DNA of 64,000 nucleotides from a virus, in IMG/VR virus record IMGVR_UViG_3300020469_000035, positions 1 to 64,000 of that record; one strand, written 5' to 3'. Both the position numbers and the translations under genes were made by a program. Below, piece by piece: positions 59,889 through 64,000 of the stretch. The notes beneath the pieces are model-generated. The model ran no database searches. It was not told the origin of the DNA and saw only the letters and a program-made list of their open reading frames with translations. The first letter of the stretch is position 1, and each line of letters starts with the position of its first letter.

Positions 59889-60457
59889 TGAGCGAAGTGA
59901 CAACAATTGACGGGAATCTTTTAGATTTTCCCCCATATTGCAAAGACGATCCCGATAAATATACAGGCATTAATGCCATTGCACATTCATGTAATACCCG
60001 AAACATTATGGGAGGAGGAATTGCGAAGCAAATAAAGAATCGTTACCCTCAAGCATATGAGGCAGACACAAAGGCTTTTAATACTGAATACGATAAAGAT
60101 GGTCAGTATGTTCATTGGCTAGGCAAGTTTTCTAAAGCCGAAATAAACTCTAAATTTTTACCCAACGACAAAGGTTATATATATAATATGTACACCCAAG
60201 CAAGTATTGGAGATGGCTCAAGACAAGTTCATTATGAAAAGTTTTGGCAAGCACTAAAAAGAGTTGAGCAAGACCTTTACGAAATGAATGTGGCAAAGCA
60301 TGAATACGATGGTTCCGCTCCACCTGTTCTTGGCTTGCCTTATGGCATCTCTTGTGGTCTTGCGGGAGGTAATTGGGGTATAATAAAAGCTATGATTGAA
60401 GATATTTTTTCTGATTCACCAATACAATGTTATATAGTTAAGTTTGAATTTTCCTAA
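59888..60457 (+). CDS. Macrodomain protein (ADP-ribose-phosphate phosphatase-like)
   Basis: 189 residues. INAIAHSCNTRNIMGGGIAKQIKNRYPQA (about 28-56) is the ADP-ribose-binding loop of Poa1p-like macrodomains, and LGLPYGISCGLAGGNWGIIKAMI matches the second loop. Such proteins hydrolyse ADP-ribose-1''-phosphate or remove ADP-ribose. In a phage this may undo host ADP-ribosylation or clear NAD-derived signals in defence. It is followed by tRNA-Thr. Confident family; role inferred. Confidence 0.85.
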   Translation: MSEVTTIDGNLLDFPPYCKDDPDKYTGINAIAHSCNTRNIMGGGIAKQIKNRYPQAYEADTKAFNTEYDKDGQYVHWLGKFSKAEINSKFLPNDKGYIYNMYTQASIGDGSRQVHYEKFWQALKRVEQDLYEMNVAKHEYDGSAPPVLGLPYGISCGLAGGNWGIIKAMIEDIFSDSPIQCYIVKFEFS

Positions 60458-60459
60458 TT

Positions 60460-60535
60460 GCCACCTTAGCTCAGATGGTAGAGCACCTCACTTGTAATGA
60501 GGATGTCGTCAGTTCGATCCTGACAGGTGGCTCCA
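60460..60535 (+). tRNA. tRNA-Thr(UGU)
   Basis: Full cloverleaf: acceptor GCCACCU with AGGUGGC, D arm, anticodon loop CUUGUAA with anticodon UGU, T arm GUCAGUUCGAUCCUGAC, discriminator U and encoded CCA (60533-60535). It reads ACA/ACG threonine codons, frequent in an AT-rich genome. Confidence 0.95.
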
Positions 60536-60543
60536 TTTTTTAA

Positions 60544-60645
60544 TTATAAATAAAAATGTATATAGTTCATTCCTACTGTGATTGCGGATAAAATTACACC
60601 CACCATCAACTTACAAATTCTGAAACATTGACTATCGTTTAGCAT
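60544..60645 (-). CDS. Possible 33-residue membrane peptide (minus strand)
   Basis: ATG 60645, stop TAA 60546-60544. One hydrophobic helix (LMVGVILSAITVGM). Upstream on minus, TATACT sits 4 nt before the ATG, with no clear -35. Low confidence. The rest of the 60536-60702 gap holds only promoter-like AT-rich sequence. Confidence 0.3.
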   Translation of the reverse strand: MLNDSQCFRICKLMVGVILSAITVGMNYIHFYL

Positions 60646-60657
60646 GATTAGTATAAC
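60628..60657 (+). promoter_or_regulatory. Promoter candidate for pyrophosphatase
   Basis: TTGACT (60628-60633), 18 bp, TATAAC (60652-60657), 45 nt before ATG 60703. Nearer the gene, TATCAT (60692-60697) has no -35 partner. Confidence 0.45.
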
Positions 60658-60702
60658 GAATCAAACAACAAAAAAGATCACATAAATTGTGTATCATATA
60701 GT

Positions 60703-61215
60703 ATGAGCTTATATAATCTTCCGATTAATAAAAAGTCCCCAAAAATAGTAAACGCAATAGTCGAAATACCAAGGGGCAAAAGCACCAAATACGAATACGA
60801 TCCAGAGCTAGAAGTTTTTAGATACGATAGAAGCCTAACCTCCGCAATGTCATATCCGTGTAGCTATGGTTATATTCCAAGCACCCTAGGAGATGATGGA
60901 GATGCTCTTGATTTTTTAATATACAACGCCACCCCAATAGATCGGGGAACTTTAGTTGAGTGCAAGGTTATTGCAGTTTTAGATATGGAAGACGATGGAG
61001 ACAAAGACTATAAAATATTAGGGGTTCCAACATCTCATGTTCGGAGACATTATAATCTAAAAAGCATAGACCCAATGTTTCTAAAAATCGCTTCAAACTT
61101 TTTTAAGCATTACAAAGAATTAAATAATAAAGATGTAAAAGTATTTGATTGGCACGAAAAAGAAACGGCTTACAAAATAATCGAAGAGGGAGTCGCCAGT
61201 TTTTCTAAAAAGTAA
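60703..61215 (+). CDS. ppa: Inorganic pyrophosphatase (family I)
   Basis: 170 residues. EIPRGKSTKYEYD (21-33) and YPCSYGYIPSTLGDDGDALD (51-70), with the D-G-D-x-x-D metal site at 65-70, are the signature of soluble family I PPases. It hydrolyses pyrophosphate, pulling nucleic acid synthesis forward. Cytosolic hexamer expected. A phage copy fits the nucleotide metabolism set here. Confidence 0.93.
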   Translation: MSLYNLPINKKSPKIVNAIVEIPRGKSTKYEYDPELEVFRYDRSLTSAMSYPCSYGYIPSTLGDDGDALDFLIYNATPIDRGTLVECKVIAVLDMEDDGDKDYKILGVPTSHVRRHYNLKSIDPMFLKIASNFFKHYKELNNKDVKVFDWHEKETAYKIIEEGVASFSKK

Positions 61216-61223
61216 TTTTTTTC

Positions 61224-61252
61224 TTGACATATCAGGTTTATTAGTATATAAT
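61224..61252 (+). promoter_or_regulatory. Sigma70-type promoter for the DEDD gene
   Basis: TTGACA (61224-61229), 17 bp, TATAAT (61247-61252). Transcription would start near 61259, giving a leader of about 43 nt before ATG 61302, so unlike the other consensus promoters in the right half it is not leaderless. Confidence 0.85.
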
Positions 61253-61301
61253 TTAGCTTCATTTGGAGCATTCCGTTTCAAGTTTAATTTTAATCATATA
61301 C

Positions 61302-62339
61302 ATGAAAACAAAATATAATAAAACCGTAGCGGTCGATTGCGGTAAAAATGAATCGACAATTTTTGATGGAGAGACAACTAAAACTATCTCCCATATGGCA
61401 GTATTAAATCTCTCAAAAGACTTAAATACAGGAGACAGAGTTATAATAGAAGCGGCACATGGAGCCAGCCCAAGAACCATTAAGTCTCTTGCTCAACCAT
61501 TCACAGAAGCAGAATTAAAATTTCTATATAAAAGCCTTGAAGACAAAGGTATATCTTTAGATCTTTTTCCTCAAAAATCTACGCCAAGAGCACAAAGATA
61601 TTCTGGTCTTGAAAAATCAGACGAAAATGATCCTCAAGCGATATATAAATTGATTCAGGATTTTCCTAGGACTTCACTTATGAAACCTAAAAATTCATTT
61701 GAACCTGACCTCGTCAGACAAGAAGGTTGGAAAATGAAAGATCAAATGAATACGATTCTTAATTTTGCTCGCAGATATAAATATATGCACGAAAATGATG
61801 AAAACTCAAGATGGATACGAGAAAATATAGAACTTATTTGCTCTAAGTTATCAGAAAATGCTAAATCCGTATTTGGCTTGACAGATGAATCTAGATACAA
61901 AAGAAAAAATACTAAATTAGGCGTAAGTGCTGGAGATATCAATTTTAATAGCACCAATTTTCGCATCACTCAAATTTATTCAGTTTTAGCGTGTCTTCAA
62001 GGAGAAATTCAAGATAGCGAAGGAGAAGTATCTATTTTGGCGAATGCTGTTTTGAGAGAATCAACAGGCGAATGTGCAGGGTGGGGTTTCGCAAAAAGGC
62101 ACTTATTGTGCATGACTCCATTTCATATGAGAGGTGGAGTAGCAAGAAGCAACCTTTTTCATCATGGAGCAAAAAATTGGATTAAAAAACAAGCTAAATT
62201 AGAAGGCTTTGATTTGTCCAAGAAATATCGTGGAGATTTTTCTGACGCAGAAGATGCAGTATTTATAAAATATATGCGGATATATAGCAAGTCTATTAAA
62301 GAGTTGTTTATTGCGTTTAAAGAAATTATAAATTCTTAA
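61302..62339 (+). CDS. RuvC-like DEDD protein resembling IS110 transposases
   Basis: 345 residues from ATG 61302; an in-frame TTG at 61263 would add 13. The N-terminal half looks like an RNase H/RuvC fold: TVAVDCGKNESTIFDG (first aspartate), DRVIIEAAHGASPRT (glutamate), LDLFPQKSTPRAQ and SDENDPQAIYKLI (aspartate), as in the IS110 DEDD domain. A last acidic pair lies in DFSDAEDAVFIKYM near the C-terminus. The middle is helical. No IS110 serine domain motif is evident. It may be a phage nuclease, resolvase or RNA-guided relative. Two structured elements follow it at once. Confidence 0.5.
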   Translation: MKTKYNKTVAVDCGKNESTIFDGETTKTISHMAVLNLSKDLNTGDRVIIEAAHGASPRTIKSLAQPFTEAELKFLYKSLEDKGISLDLFPQKSTPRAQRYSGLEKSDENDPQAIYKLIQDFPRTSLMKPKNSFEPDLVRQEGWKMKDQMNTILNFARRYKYMHENDENSRWIRENIELICSKLSENAKSVFGLTDESRYKRKNTKLGVSAGDINFNSTNFRITQIYSVLACLQGEIQDSEGEVSILANAVLRESTGECAGWGFAKRHLLCMTPFHMRGGVARSNLFHHGAKNWIKKQAKLEGFDLSKKYRGDFSDAEDAVFIKYMRIYSKSIKELFIAFKEIINS

Positions 62340-62353
62340 TTTTATATTCATAC

Positions 62354-62418
62354 AAACCCTCAAGGTTTAAATGCTCATTTTGTTTCAAACAAATTTCAAA
62401 GGCTCACCTTGAGGGTTT
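62354..62418 (+). ncRNA. Long stem-loop 1 downstream of the DEDD gene
   Basis: A perfect 13-bp stem: 62354-62366 pairs with 62406-62418 (AAACCCTCAAGGT with its complement), enclosing 39 nt that contain a TTTGT...ACAAA hairpin. The 3' arm runs into TTTTC, so it may also act as a terminator, but the loop is far longer than usual for one. Confidence 0.6.
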
Positions 62419-62502
62419 TCACTTTTAAAACACATTCAAAGTTCAAAACGTTATTATATTAAATTATAGTTTATCTCGTCATTTTGTTTGTGTTTACATT
62501 TT

Positions 62503-62572
62503 AAAATACTCAGGCAGTTCACACAGTCATTGCTTTGACTAGCAGTTTACACTCTAATTGTCTGAGTATTTT
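62503..62572 (+). ncRNA. Long stem-loop 2 with inner hairpin
   Basis: Stem of 17 pairs: 62503-62519 with 62556-62572 (11 perfect pairs beginning AAAATACTCAG, then G-U and A-U pairs), enclosing a 36-nt loop that itself contains AGTCA-ttgctt-TGACT. Ends in TTTTC. Between the two stem-loops (62419-62502) the sequence is AT-rich without a gene. Confidence 0.6.
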
Positions 62573-62576
62573 CTAT

Positions 62577-62605
62577 TTGAAAAACAATAAATAATATCAT
62601 AAAAT
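62577..62605 (+). promoter_or_regulatory. Promoter candidate for 62611
   Basis: TTGAAA (62577-62582), 17 bp, TAAAAT (62600-62605), 5 nt to GTG 62611. Confidence 0.55.
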
Positions 62606-62610
62606 AATAC

Positions 62611-62790
62611 GTGAGACCATGGAAAGATTGCAATACATTAGGAAAGTGCATGATTATCTGCTCTATAATAAATGTATTTGTTGCGATCAAACTATCTTTG
62701 ATTCCAAGCAGTTTAGCTATCTTTAGTGCAGTTATGGCAGCCTATTGCGGACTCATGACGTTTTCCGAGAAATGCACACGGCAAGATTAA
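62611..62790 (+). CDS. Small membrane protein, 59 residues
   Basis: GTG 62611, stop TAA 62788-62790. Two hydrophobic stretches (MIICSIINVFVAI, SSLAIFSAVMAAYCGLM) with a charged C-terminus, holin-like in size. The start is set by the promoter. An alternative 35-residue frame from ATG 62620 is less plausible. Confidence 0.5.
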   Translation: MRPWKDCNTLGKCMIICSIINVFVAIKLSLIPSSLAIFSAVMAAYCGLMTFSEKCTRQD

Positions 62791-62795
62791 TTAGC

Positions 62796-62824
62796 TTGAC
62801 AAACGTTTTTTAATTTAGTATAAT
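62796..62824 (+). promoter_or_regulatory. Sigma70-type promoter for a leaderless transcript (UV endonuclease)
   Basis: TTGACA (62796-62801), 17 bp, TATAAT (62819-62824), 6 nt to ATG 62831. Consensus boxes. Confidence 0.92.
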
Positions 62825-62830
62825 AGACCC

Positions 62831-63886
62831 ATGCAAACATTAGGATTGACCTGTATCAGCGAAGAGCTAAAACTCAAAGACAAGAAAAAATACTCTTTTC
62901 AAACCATGACAAGAAAAAGGTTTAATGACCTTTGCGACAAAGAAAACAGAGATGAAGCAGTTAAACAACTATCAGAAAGGATCGAGCATAACATTAGGGT
63001 TACTCAGTATATTTTGCGTCACTGCTCTGTACGAAGCATTACTCATTATCGCCTTAGCTCCGCTCTATTTCCTCTTATAACTGATGCAACTCTTGAACTT
63101 AATCTCGAGTGCCTTCCGAATTACGCGACAATAAAAAGCGAGCTAAGATTTATTGGCTTGATCGCAATGTCCCTAAGAATTTCAATGAGCATTCATCCCG
63201 ATCAGTTCAATGTTCTAGCTTCCCTAAATCAAGACGCAGTAGACAAGACCATCAGGGAATTAAATTTTCAATCACAAATAATGGACATGATAGGTCTTTC
63301 TCAAGATCATACTGCACCAATGAATATACATATCAACGGAACTCCTCCCGAAATAAAATCAAATAATGATCCCGATTCTATTAATAATATGCGTATCAAA
63401 GAAATGGCAGATAGATTCTACAACAATCTCATGCGTTGCGATGAAGGTGTCTTTAACCGACTAACTATCGAGAATGAAGACAAAGGCTTTTGGAATGTAG
63501 ATAATTGCATTAAATTTAGCGAATACTTATTTCACAAATACGACTATAATCTTCCTGTGTGCTACGACAACCTACATGATTTTTGCAATCCTTCTGAAAA
63601 AATAGGAACTGCATTCCAAGCAGAGCGTTGTGCATACACATGGGTAAATCAAGATGCAGGGGAAACCAATGAGTTTGAGGGCAACCATTTTCTTGCCCCT
63701 ATTTTTCATTGGTCAGAAGGTAGACCCGACAAGCCAAGAGCACACGCAGACTATTTCGCATTAGGTAATTTCCCACCCCATATAGCCATTGACCCCGAGC
63801 GACCCGCTAAGTGGGAGTGCGAAGTAAAAGCAAAAGATTGTGCAATTCAAATTTTACGCAATTCAATAAATATTTCTAATAAATAA
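62831..63886 (+). CDS. uvsE: UV damage endonuclease (UvdE/UVDE)
   Basis: 351 residues, leaderless start. TIM-barrel UVDE motifs: NIRVTQYIL, LRISMSIHPDQFNVL, MNIHINGT, LTIENEDKGF, VCYDNLHDFCNP and FHWSEGRPDKPRAHADYF. It nicks 5' of UV photoproducts without a glycosylase, using three metal ions. A phage copy repairs phage or host DNA in sunlit water. Joined to the next frame by TAATG. Confidence 0.93.
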   Translation: MQTLGLTCISEELKLKDKKKYSFQTMTRKRFNDLCDKENRDEAVKQLSERIEHNIRVTQYILRHCSVRSITHYRLSSALFPLITDATLELNLECLPNYATIKSELRFIGLIAMSLRISMSIHPDQFNVLASLNQDAVDKTIRELNFQSQIMDMIGLSQDHTAPMNIHINGTPPEIKSNNDPDSINNMRIKEMADRFYNNLMRCDEGVFNRLTIENEDKGFWNVDNCIKFSEYLFHKYDYNLPVCYDNLHDFCNPSEKIGTAFQAERCAYTWVNQDAGETNEFEGNHFLAPIFHWSEGRPDKPRAHADYFALGNFPPHIAIDPERPAKWECEVKAKDCAIQILRNSINISNK

Positions 63887-64000
63887 TGACAAAAAAAAGA
63901 AAAGCCAATCCAAAGCCTACCCCAAAACCTTCTTCCGAAAACGGCAAGGGAGATTCTCCAAGAAATATCTCTGATAAATTTAAAAAAAATTACGAACAAA
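63886..64000 (+). CDS. Unknown basic protein (partial at window edge)
   Basis: ATG 63886 overlaps the previous TAA. Thirty-eight codons are visible, rich in lysine and proline (TKKRKANPKPTPKPSSENGKG), likely a disordered tail ahead of a domain outside the window. Confidence 0.6.
   Translation, partial: MTKKRKANPKPTPKPSSENGKGDSPRNISDKFKKNYEQ

Noticed and set aside
61302-62339. A complete IS110-type insertion sequence
   Set aside because: No flanking repeats, no target-site break in a gene and no serine-domain motif; only the DEDD part resembles the family.
62620-62727. 35-residue frame from ATG 62620
   Set aside because: The overlapping GTG frame at 62611 gives a longer protein with two membrane segments and fits the promoter spacing better.

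Overview
The window is a contiguous piece of a large, AT-rich, tailed double-stranded DNA phage genome (or prophage). The tail genes have the long tape measure, tail tube and tail-tip order typical of a lambda-like siphovirus. No capsid, portal, terminase, polymerase or integrase gene is visible, so both ends run into further phage sequence. Host assignment is inference. Tryptophan-rich modules of the form GWIW...W-Y at the ends of two tail proteins look like modules I associate with Verrucomicrobiota surface proteins. The promoters are sigma70-like (TTGACA, 17 bp, TATAAT), which argues against a Bacteroidota host. UV-damage endonuclease and several DNA-surveillance enzymes would suit a sunlit aquatic habitat.

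Layout. (1) 1-2.2 kb, plus strand: the end of a family 9 glycosyltransferase region and a putative DNA-annealing protein. (2) 2.2-31.4 kb, minus strand: a lambda-like tail operon read from 31.36 kb downward: small protein, two genes at the G/T chaperone position, tape measure (H), two tail-tube-like proteins, M, L, K (JAMM protease), an I-J fusion, a 2837-residue central fibre, and an S74 chaperone protein. (3) 31.4-34.8 kb, plus strand: head-tail joining genes and the probable main tail tube gene, ending at a strong bidirectional terminator. (4) 34.9-36.0 kb, minus strand: another tail-tube paralogue. (5) 36.06-44.3 kb, plus strand: three fibre genes, two of them paralogues with lectin-like ends, and a 1488-residue fibre with GNVGIGT repeats and an S74 chaperone. 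(6) 44.3-47.8 kb: an operon with a nucleoside deoxyribosyltransferase-like protein, GMP reductase, GNAT acetyltransferase, a mini citrate-synthase-fold protein and an unknown. (7) 47.8-54.6 kb: many short genes plus a complete tmRNA, a RuvB-like helicase, dCMP deaminase, a Holliday-resolvase-like nuclease, dUTPase, and WYL-like and MazG-like mini-proteins. (8) 54.6-59 kb: three large glycosyltransferases. (9) 59-64 kb: lipoprotein, macrodomain, tRNA-Thr(UGU), inorganic pyrophosphatase, a RuvC/IS110-like DEDD protein followed by two long stem-loops, and UV endonuclease.

Two regulatory themes stand out. First, many genes start exactly where transcription is predicted to start: the -10 box ends only 5-8 nt before the start codon, so their mRNAs should be leaderless. 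Second, the late structural genes are organised around an inverted-repeat divergent promoter at 31.38-31.41 kb, and their intergenic regions carry a recurring ATAAGGTA motif.

The most noteworthy items are the leaderless promoters, the symmetric divergent promoter, the phage tmRNA, the DEDD protein with adjacent structured RNA, the compact citrate-synthase-like protein, an apparent nuclease fold inside the tape measure protein, and two unusual gene junctions (a same-frame stop at the G/T position and a JAMM protease with no ATG).
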